A DNA stretch of 64,000 nt, from contig NC_037600.1 of assembly GCF_003073045.1 (NCBI RefSeq), positions 17,066,352-17,130,351 of the forward strand, written 5' to 3'. Source of the DNA: Pomacea canaliculata. Lineage: Eukaryota; Mollusca; Gastropoda; Architaenioglossa; Ampullariidae. The position numbers and the translations under genes are program-made. Below, one piece after another: positions 1-21,002 of the stretch. The first letter of the stretch is position 1, and each line of letters starts with the position of its first letter. The notes under the pieces are model-generated. The model was not told where the DNA came from and made no database searches. It saw nothing but the letters and a program-made list of their open reading frames with translations.

Positions 1-1001
1 GATTTTCTTCTTCTTTTTCCTGTTTTTCTGTTCTCTGTCGCTCCATATTTGTTCTTATTTATCCAGTTTACTTTTTCTTTTCTTCTTTCGTATTACCGCT
101 TGTAAATCACAGGCCTGCTGAAACAATGTCTTTCTGGTTGAGATCATAGTTGCAGACTTGCAGTACAGTTCAACCTCGTTATCTCAATAAATGTCGTTTA
201 GAAAAGTAAAATAATTTGGATAGCCAATATTCAGACAGCGAAAGCGCTGTTATATATAGATATATCAGCAAAATACAAACGTAAAAAATAAATAAATAAA
301 AAGCCACTGGAAAAAATAAAAGGTAAGGTTGTTCATCAATAGAAGACAAGTGGATGGTGAGGTGCGAAGCAAGTATGTCAGTTGCACCTTCTTATATTTC
401 TTAATGAGGACGAATAAAGTCATTTAAAATGTAACAAAAGCTTTGAATCAGCTTACAACCAGACTGGTCGATTCCTCCCCACGGCGAGCACACATTTGTC
501 TGGAAAATGGTCACGATGTCATTGACCAATCACAACGCCTCCTATAGTTAGATCGATGCGTGCACATCCTCACCCGACGGCGGAGAACTTCCGGTGCGCC
601 ATTCTTATAGCGGGTATGGAGTGTTTTAACAAACATTCAGTGTTTCGAGAATTCTGTTTTTTCGAGAGTTCAGATAAAGAGTTTCGACGACATTCTGACA
701 ATTTAGATAATCACAGATTACTTGAGATAATGTCTAGTGTCGCGAACAAAGGGCAGACAACTGATCCTGTGGAGGATAAACTTCCTCCTAACCTCTACAC
801 AGATCATCAGCTTTCATCTCAGCACATGTTTCTTGAAGGAGGGACAAAGAAGAGATTCAAGACTAAACAAGACGCGCCAAGGCAGACAATAAAGTGCAGC
901 GCAAAGGCTCTCCTCCCTATCTCAAATATTATGGGATTGAATGTCTGGTAGAGAGGCAATAATAAGGCCAGCGGATGATTAACCCGCCATGTTGTAGAGT
1001 G
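1..1001. other. Intergenic, no supported gene
   Basis: AT-rich sequence with no recognisable protein family. An open frame of 131 codons at 556-951 on the plus strand has no domain, signal peptide or splice context that I recognise, so I do not call it a gene. Confidence 0.5.
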
Positions 1002-1009
1002 GCGGTAAT

Positions 1010-1171
1010 CAGGGCCATGCTTAGGGGCAGGCGGACGAGGCATCTGCCTAGGGCCCCGCGCTTTGATTGAGATATGCGACTTTAGATCCCAACTAAAACC
1101 GTGTGATCGTGGCGTGAGGGCCCCGCACATGCCCTTTGCCTCGGGCCCCGCGGGGGCTAAGAACTGGCCTG
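1010..1171. mobile_element. hAT-type MITE (162 bp)
   Basis: The element begins CAGGGCC and ends GGCCTG, and about 18 bp at each end form an imperfect inverted repeat rich in GGGCCCC. It is flanked by an exact 8-bp direct repeat, GCGGTAAT, at 1002-1009 and 1172-1179. CAG...CTG ends with 8-bp target duplications are typical of hAT transposons (family knowledge). There is no coding capacity. It resembles the element at 25605-25790 in ends and GC-rich core. Confidence 0.75.
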
Positions 1172-1179
1172 GCGGTAAT

Positions 1180-2972
1180 TATACAGGTCACCTGATGCTC
1201 AAGCGTGCTTCCTTTTCCTTCGTTCATTCCTGTCTCTCTTCACTCCTTTTTCTTCTTCGTTTGGATCCTATCTTCCTACCTTCATTACAAATACCACGTC
1301 ACAAGGCACATAGGTAACAATATCCCGTTGCACAAGGTCCCATCACGTGACATCACGTCACACCATTCTTACTGCCTTGGTGGTAACGATCACATGACAT
1401 AATGTCATAGGAAATAATGAGAAGGAATAAATAAATAAAATTTGCACTGTCATGACAAGCAAGACATAACACGATCTGAAGTTTCTCGCGAGCCATTCAC
1501 ATCTCATGTGCGAATCCTCATCTCGCCTTCTGTCAAGCTATTAGCCATTCTCTCTTGTCTGAGCATGCGTGTGTTTTGCTGGCCGGCGCATGCGCACTTT
1601 CAGTTGCAAACGGCTATCTCGTGCGAAAGTTCAGATCGTGACACCGGCACTAATAAAAGACTACACAACATTAACTGTGTGTGTATGTAAGCGGCTCACT
1701 GTTTCTAACATGTTGTAAATGGAAATGTCGGACGGCAACATTCTGTTGTAACCAGGAGTCCTACTTATTCAACCTTCGCGCCATTTTAGGTCACTCGCTT
1801 TCGTGGGTCACGAGCGGCGCGCGACCCGAGGACGCTGCGAGAGAGAGTACGCAGCTCAGTTGACAGGAGAGGTCGGCGCGAGACCAACAGATGGTTCAGC
1901 AGGCCACGCCTGGTCATCATGGTGCTCCATAGCTGAAAACCTCGTTAGTGGAGGGAAGTCCTCAAGGTTAGTTTTCCTGCTTCTTTGTTCCTGTCTTCTC
2001 ATCCTTTTCTGTTTGTTGAGCTGTATGTGCGCGTGCGTGTACATATGTGAGAGCGTGCGTGTATGTGTGTGTGAGAGTGATTGTTTATATGTGTGTGTGG
2101 TTGTGTGTAGGTGTGTCTATGTACGTGTTTGTGCCTTTCACGTGTGTTCACATGAGTGCTTGCCTGATGTATGTGCGTGGAAAATCACAACGACAAAGAC
2201 GCAATAAGATACAGCGGACACCCTGTGTGATGGTGTGTCTGCAATTATCAGTCTTGTTTGTCGCGCCGTCCGTTATCACAAAAGTAAAACCAAGATTAGA
2301 AACCGGATGTTTTCATGATGAACACCAGATGATTTAATTCCTAGGTAGGAATTATATACATAATATAATAATGTACATAATACTACTCATAATAATATAG
2401 TACATAATAATTATAAGAAGAAGAACTTTTTATTGTCCATTAAAACCAACTTGTGTTGCAATGAAAATTTTTTACCTGCAGGAAGTTAATGTCTAAAAAA
2501 GAAACGAGACCGAGTAACCCGAGGAACAATAAAGACAGCAAGTTCTTTAACTATACACAAATGTATTCATCAGCACACAATGGGAGGTGTTGGACATCCG
2601 TGTTATTTATGTACATTCAACCTTTCACGGTGTTGATTATTTTTACCAACATGTCGGTGCTAGAAGGTTTGTATGTCTAACTCCGAAAGAAAAGCTCACC
2701 CAGAGCGAGGCACTTAGGATATGATAACGAACTTCACTGAGGGACTGAAAGGCAAACACTGTCCTGTGGGAAACTTTTAGTAAACATGTCACGGCCAACG
2801 ACTGAGTTAAAAGTCTGGAAAAAATTCAGTGTGATGCAGAATAAGGTTACATAGAATCAGTTTAAATTAAGAATTGCAATCATTGCAATCATGTATTATT
2901 AATTGGAATAATCTACCCTCCTTGGATATCCTTGCTCGACACGTTTGTCGAGGGTTTAAACATTGATGACAA
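1180..2972. other. Region upstream of the SLC5 gene
   Basis: No coding exon recognised. It contains a TG-rich simple-sequence stretch at about 2020-2180 and AT-rich stretches near 2340-2420. Any promoter or 5' non-coding exon of the transporter would be here, but I could not place a start site. Confidence 0.4.
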
Positions 2973-5900
2973 TTGTTAAGACAGATGAGCATGGCAGACG
3001 ACGGCCGCCACACTCCTGGCCTTGACCACTGGGGGGACATCACAGTTGTGGCTGTGTACTTCGTTCTGGTACTGGCTGTGGGCTTGTGGGTAAGTGAGGA
3101 TGACATGGCGAGGACGTACATACGTCTTGCTGTAGGTGGGAACCAGGGGAGATAATACAGAAGGAGATAATCAGCTGGCAACTGTGTTGATTACTTGTGT
3201 CGACGCCTGCGCTTGATCGGTAGTCACGTGACAGCCACAGACAGTTTTACTGACTGACCAGCTATCCAAAACGACCTGTCATACGAAAAAAGGATTTGTG
3301 TGTGTGAGAGAGAGAGATTATGTTGGCATAGAGGGAGAGAGAAAATGAGCTCAGTCATCTATGATAACAAATATAACAAAATAATTGCATTAGCTCAGCT
3401 AGGAAAGGTGGGAGGAAGATAATAGTTGTCCATTTTATGCGGAAGTCAAACCAGTGGACTAGAGTATGTCTGCGGTGTATATCTGTCCTCCACACCCACC
3501 AAAGGTTGCGTGGTTTTGTCTGATGTTGCAGACGCTGTGTCGACCCAACCGTGAAAGCATATCCGGGTACTTTCTTGCCGGGCGCAACATAAAATGGTGG
3601 CCGGTAGGCAAAGCTTATCGATGACCAGAATAAATCCACACGAATAACTCGTCAAATGACAAGTGACAAATGTCCAGTGTGCTCTACTTTAAGAATTTTG
3701 GTTTCCATAACAACCTGTCGTACTGTTTCAGTTCAAAGAATGCCAGTTCCACTTTTACTTTGCTTTTTCTTTGGGTTTTTTTTTTTTTTTTTGGGGGGGG
3801 GGAGGGTTTAAAATTTTTGTCTGCCCTTCAAAAGCCGCATTACATCCTCCTCATCACTGTAGATGTCCACCTGTGCTAGTGTCACTGTGCAATACAGACC
3901 AGGATGTCTTACCTGTCCAATTTTTACCTGCACCAGGTGGGGGCGTCTTTGTTCTCCAGCAACATCGGCTCGGAGCACTTTGTAGGCCTGGCAGGGACCG
4001 GAGCTGCTGCGGGAATCGCCATGGTGATGTATGAATGGAATGTGAGTACTACGAGGTTTCAGAGATACTGGTGAGAGTATTTTACTTACTGACAATCTCA
4101 TTATTTGTTTACATGTACAAGTCTGCGTGTTTGTGTGTGTGTATACGATGAACCTGTTTCTATTTTTACAGTCTATGTTCCTGGTGATTCTGCTTGGCTG
4201 GCTGTTTCTTCCAGTCTACATGTCAGCTGGGGTAGGTGACGTCACTTCCTCTATGCCGTTTATATCACAGCCACTCCATAAACCCGTAATGTACTCAATG
4301 ACCCCGTCACCAACATACCGCTCGGTTATTATCAACAGCCATAACAATCAAACTCATAATATTTTATGAAAACTATAAAATAGTTCTCAATATTCCTCAC
4401 AGAAAACTAACGTTTCCTGGATTCTTCTGTCTGATCCCTTATCGAGTTCGGTAACTGCTGACAGGTATTCACCTTACCTGAGTACATGGGCAAGCGATTT
4501 GGAGGAACGAGGCTGAGAGTTTACCTCAGCTGTCTGTCGCTAGTGCTGTACATCGTCACCAAACTGGCGGTAAGGCTACAATCATCATCCCTGTCGTCAT
4601 CATGATTGCCATCTCTGTCATCATCGTCCTCGTGAGCAGCAGACACATCAACAACAGTTTCAATGTTACAAGGAGAGGAGAAATAAAAATAGTAACAGCA
4701 TACATAGTAACACCGTTATTGTTAAAAACATGAATGATTGAGAGACAAAACGGTCGTCTTGATAAATAAGTTTATAAATAATTGTTTGAAGATAGGGAAT
4801 GTTATACAGAGCTTGTCTTAGTGCCAGACATTCTATTTTATCAGGGGTGGGCAATTAATTTTCCCAAGGGGCCGCATGAGAAATTGGGATGGTTTTAGAG
4901 GGATGGACTAATATAGTTAACTCAGTTTTACCCAATACTGTATATATAGTATATATACTGGCGGGCGTGCCAGCGAGCGAGCCGGTCAGAGACAGGAGGC
5001 GGGCCGGGTGAGGCCCGCGGGCCGCCCATTGCCCAGGTCTGTATTAGATCGTCTGTTAGCACGCTGTATGGAATGTAATCGAACCCTGGCAGACATTCGC
5101 TCATGTGAACATCTTATGTGAACAGGTGAGTATCTATGCCGGGGCACTGTTCATCAAACTGGCGCTGGCCTGGGACATGTACATATCTGTAGTGGGGCTA
5201 CTGGCTATCACTGGCCTCTACACTATCTTGGGTGAGTGATGAACATCTCTTTAACTAGATTACTCCCCCAGAGATAACTGATGATAAACTGGATGTAAAC
5301 TCATACTCAAGGCAGAGTACAATCATCTAATATTTATTTACATATATATGTAGCCAGTGGTGAAGTTATATCCTGTCACGTGACTCTGCAGGTGGACTGG
5401 CTGCGGTGATCTACACCGACACCTTCCAGACGGCGGTCATGACATGTGGTGCTGTCGTCCTCTCAGTTATCAGTAAGACCTTTTCATCTGAGTTATCTCC
5501 CCTTCTCAGCTCCAGCTTCCAGAGTTATTGCGTTTGTTTACCATGGATGTTTTACACAGTAATAGTATACACATGCATCTATACATACACTATTTTTTCA
5601 TACATCCCAAAACTATTCCTACACACAGAGTAAACAGAAACTTGTCATACATATTAGGGATTACTTTAACGTTTAACACAATAACTGATCCATGCCGAAC
5701 ATTCTGGACATGCTATATTTTATTATTTCATAGCATAATCTTTGTTATAGTGGTTTCTCTGTGATGTAGTCCTCGCGTCTTCTGTGGATTTACTGTGGTT
5801 CAGTTCTCAACCCTGTGAACGTGTTTCTATGGCTCAGTCCTCGTGTCTATTGTGTGGAGGTTTCCAGAAAGTGGGCGGTTATGATGCGCTGCGTCAGCGC

Positions 5901-8900
5901 TACATGGAGGCTATCCCCGCCAGTCGCCCTAGCAACACGTCCACCTGCGGGGTGCCACCCGCCGACGCCTTCCACATCTTCCACTCGCCACTGAGTGACG
6001 ACAACCCATGGCCTGGCCTCATGCTGCAGTCCAGCCTCGGCTGCATGTGGTACTGGTGCTGCGACCAGGTCAGTGCGCCATGTCAAAGGTCAAGACTAGC
6101 CCAAGTCCAGGATGACGATGTCATCACTATGACTGCTACTAGCTATTATGACTGCTACTATTCAGGTGTTCGGGGATCCCTTGTTGTCATAATGATTATT
6201 TGTACATGTTATGATCGTGTAGATATCATCTTCTACACTTCTGTAGATATTCACAGGCATATGCGTCTCTTGCTGTGATCAGGTGATCGTGCAGCGCTCC
6301 CTAGCGGCCAAGAACCTTACGCACGCCAAAGCAGGCTCCATCATGGCGGGCTACCTAAAACTGACCCCGCTATTCTTCATGATCTTCCCCGGCATGATTT
6401 CCCGTGCTCTCTTTCCAGGTCAGTGCTTCTGTTGGTGGTTGCTGTCAAAACAAAACAAAAACTTATAAATAACAATATATTTCATCTTATAATTTAAAAT
6501 ATTGTGTATAAATTTCTTTTATCGTCCACAGACTCGGTGGCATGTGTCGATCCACAAGCCTGTCAGCACTTTTGTGAAAATGCCGTCGGCTGTTCCAACA
6601 TCGCCTACCCAAAGCTGGTACTTGAGCTACTTCCGGTTGGTAAGTAAAGGGAGAGAACTGTTTTGATTGGCGCTTTTTTTAATACTATTTAGATCAGTTC
6701 ATTCTCTTCCCTTGCAGTGAAGAAGCAGCTTACAGGGTTTCTGCTGTGGATATTTGTAAACATTTTTTTTATTATAAGAGAGCGAGGACAGCATCGCCAA
6801 GTCTAGACACCAACATCCTGCTACTGCTCATTGTCATCAGCATGATCCTCTCACTATCAATCATCGCCTAAACAATCATCATTATCAGCATCAACAGCAG
6901 TACCGTGTGAAGATGATGAAACAGTCACCCGTTAGCCTAGTCGATGTGCTGTTTGGTTTCCAGGGTTACGCGGTCTGCTAATGGCGGTGATGCTGTCTGC
7001 CATCATGTCATCATTGACGTCCATCTTTAACTCCTCCTCCACGCTGTTCACCATGGACCTGTGGCGCCGCCTGCGCCTCACCGCCACGGAGCGCGAGCTC
7101 CTCATCGTGGGCAGGTAACTCCCTATGCCCGTCTTTGTTATCTCAAGACAGACAAAGACAGTCAGACTGACGAAAGGAAGTTTTATTTTCTCCATCAGAT
7201 ATTATGTTTTCTTTTCATCGCAGGTTCTTTGTGCTTATCTTATGTGTGGTGGCCATTCTGTGGATCCCACTGGTTAAGTCTTCGCAAGGAGGACAACTCT
7301 TTAACTATATCCAGGCCGTGCAGGGTTATCTTGGTACTCCTATCGGAGCTCTTTTCATCCTGGGAGTTCTGTGGACGAGAATGAACGAAAGAGTGAGTTT
7401 CATAATTCCTAGAATACATTCAATTTTTATCTTGACTTTGACATATTTACAAAATGTTTAACAGTTATGTTTGTTTACATCTACCTGTCTAGAAATTATT
7501 TTCTAGTTCTTTATCTGTCTGTATATGTTACACTCCAAATTAATCAGTCAGGTTGTCTTTTTCTTTAATCTGTCTGCATCTATTTCCATTGGCACCGTCG
7601 ATCTCCTCGATTTTTGTAACTAGTTTGATCATTCTACTACCCTGTTACTGGACTTTTGTTTGCTCTGTCGGTTATCTTTGTTACTTGTCTGTTATTGTTT
7701 GTTCCCCTTATCTCTTAGATTGATTGCTCGCTTATCTGTGAGTGCATAATTGCACTGCGGCTGCGCAGTATTATCATAGGTTTTGATATTCACTGCACTT
7801 GAACAGGGCGCCTTCTACGGGACGATGGTGGGACACACCTGTGGGGTCATACGCATGGCCCTCGATTTCACCTTTCCTGCCCCGGGGTGCGATCAGATGG
7901 ACAGCCGCCCACGGGTTCTGTCAGCTGTACACTACACCTACTTTGGAGTGCTGAACTTCTTCATCACAGCCATCGCTATCGTCGTCTTCAGCTACACTGG
8001 CAAGAAACAGACAGATGAACAGGTGTGTTGAGTTGTAATGCACGAGACACATTAACATGGCGGTCGAGGTCGAGGTCGAGGTGGTGGTCTTGTGGTTGTT
8101 GATCTTGTTGTTGAGATGAGCAGTAGGGACGATTTTCCCTATACCTCGATGTTTCAAGATCAGGAAGACGATGTTAAATTGCACCTCTGCATACACTTAG
8201 GTGAAAGTGGCAAAGCGCCGACTGGTTCTTTAGTATCCTGTACCCCTTAGCCTACCTCACCGACGGTCTTCAATGCAGCACAAACATTTTTATCAGTAAT
8301 TATTTAAAATATTTTGATAACAGTAATCATTTAAAACACGTTGATAACAGTAATCATTTAGAACGTCTAAAACTGTTGCGAATCATTAAAAAGAGGATGA
8401 ACTATGAAATTCGAAAACAAAAACTGTTGAAACACATATAACATTCAAAGAGCATAAACAGTTGAAGGCAACACTAAATGGTCTTGATGGGGCATTTTAA
8501 AAAAACTGAGAATGATGATCAACACAAGGACATCTTGTGGTTTGTGATTTTAGCTGCGAGGTGTCACATGGTGGACCCGCCTGGACAAGCTTAAGGAGAC
8601 CTTTGACAAGGAGCCTGACGATGACATGAACAGAAATAACCACGGTATGTTCCCTTTGTAATTTAACTTGTAATAACCAATAATGTAACAAACACTTCTG
8701 TCTGTTAGACTCTGTGTGTGTGCTTTGGCAATACGCTTTTCAATACTTTTTATCAAATAAAAGTTTTTTACGATGAAAACCGTTTGCTGCTGTGCAGAAA
8801 TGAATATAGCAGACGATAATCAAGCCAACCATCAGCAGAACGACATCGACGAGGACAGTGAAGGCAGGTGCCATCGATGGTTTGACGTCATATGCGGAAT

Positions 8901-9057
8901 TCCCAGTGCGCATGCGCGGTCTCGCACTAGACCGGAAATAACGGAGGAGCAGAGACTGGAGTTCCTGTACGAAAAACCCAAGTGGGTGAAGATCTTGAAC
9001 ATCAACGCTGCCATAGGGATGACAGTGATGGCGTTTCTCACTGGATTCTACCGCTGA
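2973..9057 (+). CDS. Sodium/glucose cotransporter (SLC5/SGLT family), complete, 15 exons
   Basis: Plasma-membrane Na+-coupled solute symporter of the SLC5 SGLT branch, about 661 aa (vertebrate SGLTs are about 660). Exons: 2973-3089, 3532-3603, 3937-4041, 4172-4231, 4465-4569, 5126-5231, 5392-5472, 5860-6068, 6283-6418, 6532-6639, 6964-7114, 7224-7392, 7807-8022, 8554-8644, 8798-9057; all join in frame with GT/AG borders. Hallmarks in order: GYFLAGR (about 50), [16 protein letters not shown] (about 70-85), VYTDT-type IYTDTFQT in exon 7, [12 protein letters not shown] (about 279-290), GYLKL with the Lys equivalent to SGLT1 K321, four Cys in the exon 10 loop, and NYIQ with the SGLT1 Q457-type sugar-site Gln. 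About 14 membrane spans are expected. ATGs at 2973, 2985 and 2991 are all possible starts; I took the longest. Substrate (glucose, myo-inositol or other) is not decidable. Converges with the SRCR-ZP gene. Confidence 0.93.
4842..5041. mobile_element. hAT-type MITE (200 bp) in SLC5 intron 5
   Basis: Begins CAGGGGTGGGCAAT and ends in the near complement ATTGCCCAGGTCTG. The ends match the common hAT terminal pattern CAGGGGTGGGCAA. The flanking octamers TATTTTAT (4834-4841) and TATTAGAT (5042-5049) are an imperfect (6 of 8) target duplication. The right half is GC-rich (GGCCCGCGGGCC). No coding capacity. Confidence 0.6.
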
Positions 9058-10758
9058 AGATGTGTCCTGCGGGTGTGGTCTTCATGTGCTGTGGGTCAGT
9101 TTATTCCTCGACAGGGGAGTTGTTACAGAAATGCTTCTTTTATTTCTCACAATTGAGTCAGTCTTTTTTTTTTTTTTGGTTCATTTTAGTCATCGAAAAC
9201 AATTTATTCATAACACTACATATACAGAACGACAGAAAGATATAATCATTTTCTCCGCCATGTACTGGAGCAGGAAAAGACTGGACGTGTGGAAAGTGTG
9301 GCATGGTTGGCTGTTAGGAAAATGCCTCCAACTAGCAATGTTTTTGTACTACGATAGAAACGGGAGGAAATTGGAGCACTTCTCTCACCCTGAATGGCAG
9401 TTCTGTGAACAGGAATCCTCCCATGGAGAAATACATATTCCCCGAGACGAAATCCTCCATCGATCTGCACTATCATCATGGACATGTTTGATACAAGTTT
9501 GTGCTGTGATTGTACCCAACGAACATCCACATCATAACATCAGACACGTGTAGCTCGAAATTCGATCTGCAGTATGTGAAAATTGTTTTAATGCATATAT
9601 TTTTTCTTGATTCATTAAGTTTAGGAATTGGCTTGTTCGTGGCTAGAGATATTAGTCCCACAGCCTAGAGTGCTGTAAGGGCAGTGAAGCAAAGTAGTTT
9701 TAGGGTCTTCCGCCTCGTTTAGCTCCCCTTATATATATATACATCAGATAACCAGTTTGGTTCAGCTTACCAGCCACAGACCTCGAATCAATAAATAATT
9801 GCACTAACCACCAACCCGTTACCGCCCCCAACCCCTCATAGAGAAGAATAGAGGAACGATGAAATAGAGGTTGATATTAATCATTTTATTGCTTTAAGCG
9901 GATAAAAAAAAATTTTAATTGCCAGAAACTGATATTGAACTTTAGTTAAATCATCATTACATTGATATTAAAATTTTCAATAATCACAATTACATTTATA
10001 TTGAAACGTGCGCAGGAAGTATGTATAGCGCATATTGTAAGTAAAACAAGTTTTTAAACAAAATAAAAGTTTAAAAATCTCTTATTTCTCACTTAATTTC
10101 GTTGTACACGTGTGTGTGATTGAGAGATAAAACAGAAAGATATCAAATGGACTACAAAAGAAGAAAAGATTTGTGAAAACTTTCAACAGCTTGAGATCAT
10201 TTAATCATATAGAAGTTGTACCCGTACAACAATCACTCCAACGTCCAGCATTACTGACATTCAGAGGAAACGATCAGTCAATATTGTTATAAATATATAC
10301 TCACACAAAAATGGATTTTGTAAAAAGCTTTCGAAGACATAAGTACGTAGAGCAGCAGCATGTCTAAATACACTTATTAATCATTTACAAAACTACTCTC
10401 AGTGGCAAGTACAGCAAACCAGTCGCTGTGATGACTTCTGGGAAAAAAACGGTTTTTATCCTGTACACACACTCCGTGGTTACAATATCACAGCCAGTTG
10501 TTGGATACCTCGTGAAGACAACGGGCAAGGATTTGCAGGTCAATGTGTAATTGTATTTTTTATTTATTAGTCTTTTTGTGTTTATTCTTCAATTTTTATG
10601 AGTATAGATTGTGAGTGAGTCTGTCTGTGTGTGTGTGTGTGTGTGCCAGTCCTACAATCTGTTCTTGTATGAGTCGCTATGCATGTTTCCCCCATCCTTC
10701 TATAAAGATCACCTAACTATATCATTGATACAAAACTATCGCTGGTCTCAAATGACCA
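9058..10758. other. Convergent 3' intergenic region
   Basis: Lies between the stop codons of two convergent genes and should hold both 3' UTRs. It contains AATAAA candidates for the plus-strand transporter (9790 and 10062), minus-strand candidates near 10581, and a TG microsatellite at about 10625-10645. A stretch at about 9730-9840 looks like a tRNA-derived SINE remnant on the minus strand. A 163-codon frame at 9062-9553 has no family resemblance. Confidence 0.45.
10062..10067 (+). promoter_or_regulatory. Candidate polyadenylation signal for the SLC5 gene
   Basis: AATAAA about 1 kb after the stop codon, followed some 45 bases later by a GT-rich tract that could be the downstream element. 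A second AATAAA at 9790 is an alternative. Only transcript ends could decide. Confidence 0.35.
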
Positions 10759-19389
<8,631 letters not shown>

Positions 19390-21002
19390 GTCGCCGCAGC
19401 AATGGCGATGGGAGGCGATCCGGATTATGTTGCCGTTCGACGACCCAGCGATGCGTGTCAGTGCCACCAGACGATGGCTACTCCTGGTCTTGAGTATCGA
19501 TTAACAACTTACAACAACATCAACCTGCGTTTCTTTGCCTGCCTGTGTGTGGGCGGCGAGAAGACTGTGCGGGCGAAAAGTTAATCTCGCACAGTCGTCT
19601 GCTTCTCCTTCGTAGTTTCTTCAGAGTGACACGCCCTTTGAACCCTGCCGTACATACACAGCTGTCGTACTACATTACATCTGCCTTACTAGATGTGACA
19701 GCTGTCCACTTTTCCCACTTTTCTCACTTCCTGCTCCAATATCATCACGGTAGCTTATCACGCGTGTATCTCGTTGCTATGGTAACAATCGAAACAAAAT
19801 GGAAAACAACGAGGTCACGTGCGCTGGGAGCTTGTCGAGCGACTTGTCAGGCAGCGGCACGGAATAGCGCGGTGTGTGTAGAAAGAGAACGAGACGCTCG
19901 ATATTGTACTCAAGGCGGAGTGAACGAGCGTTGGGCGAACTGTCGTTGCCAGTGACGCCAACGTGGGGCAGGGAGGGCAGGGCAGGGGGAAACTAGACAT
20001 GTCTAGACGTGAGACAGCTTTCACTTGTCTACATAGGCCATGTTGACAAGGTTGAGATAAAAGATCTCAATGTTTAATTAATGTTGAGGTCTGTTACAGC
20101 TCACAAAGCGCTTGTGGCGGCCTGGGTGCAGTTTACAGCCTCTAATGTTCCGGTAATTAAAGTCTGTTCAAATATGTCGATTAATATTTATTATTTCTTT
20201 TTACAAATACTTTGAACTTTTTTCTCTGTATGTGTATGTTTTGGGTAGGGTGGAGGGGAGTGACAGATATACGGTTAAAGTAAGAGTGTTTGTGCGTGTG
20301 TGTGCTTGTGTGAGAGAGAATTCGTGATGGAAATCAGTGTGTTCGTGCGTGCGTGCCTGCACGTGTAGTCAGGGAGGAGGTATGCGTGTGTGTGTGTCTA
20401 AAAAGCAAACACGCCCCCCTGTCAGCCCCAAAGAAACGAGCTGCCTGCAGGGACACGCCTTGTACTACCTCCCTCTGCCTGTCTGTGGAATGCCAGCAAA
20501 ATACGAGGGTGCGCGCGCAGGTGCGGCTGCCAGACTCTTTGTATGAGACGACGAAAGTGCTGTCCACCTCCCCACAGCTAACGGATGTGTTGTTGACGTC
20601 CCTCCCGCTGTTTCATATCAAAAATGAAGAGATATGAGGTGAGCAGACATGGTAACACTATCGACTGTGATTGGCTTCCTGTAATGTCGAGACAAGTCGA
20701 ATCAAGCCGCTAACGACTTCACTCGGATAAACGGCTGCACTGCAATTGCACTTTTCAACCGGTGACGTCATCTCCACTGGAGCATATCGTGTGCCAGACA
20801 CAGATCGATTGAGTTGTGCACAGGTGCAAAAAGGCAGAGACATGTTCTTGCGAGCGGCATGTAGCGTACGTTGGTTACGATCGAGAGTTATTGTACTTGT
20901 GTAGGGAAGAGTTCTCGCCCTTTCATTACCGACTTGCTGTCGTATAATGTGAACTTTGGATCGATTGATTTAGCAGCAGCGCGTGTTTCAAGACAAGCAA
21001 GA
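19390..21002. other. Head-to-head intergenic region (possible shared promoter)
   Basis: About 1.6 kb separates the ATG of the minus-strand SRCR-ZP gene from the ATG of the plus-strand phosphatase. It must contain the promoters of both unless non-coding first exons lie elsewhere. It has TG-rich stretches (20285-20400). No TATA box was placed confidently. Confidence 0.45.

Noticed and set aside
556-951. 131-codon frame near the left edge
   Set aside because: No motif, signal peptide, coding bias or splice context that I can support.
5868-6068. Alternative SLC5 exon 8 start after CCAG at 5867
   Set aside because: It breaks the reading frame with exon 7; the acceptor at 5859 gives the family-typical SFQKVGGY in frame.
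9062-9553. 163-codon plus-strand frame after the SLC5 stop
   Set aside because: No family resemblance; it lies in the 3' UTR, with a poly-T run inside and no splice signals linking it to a gene.
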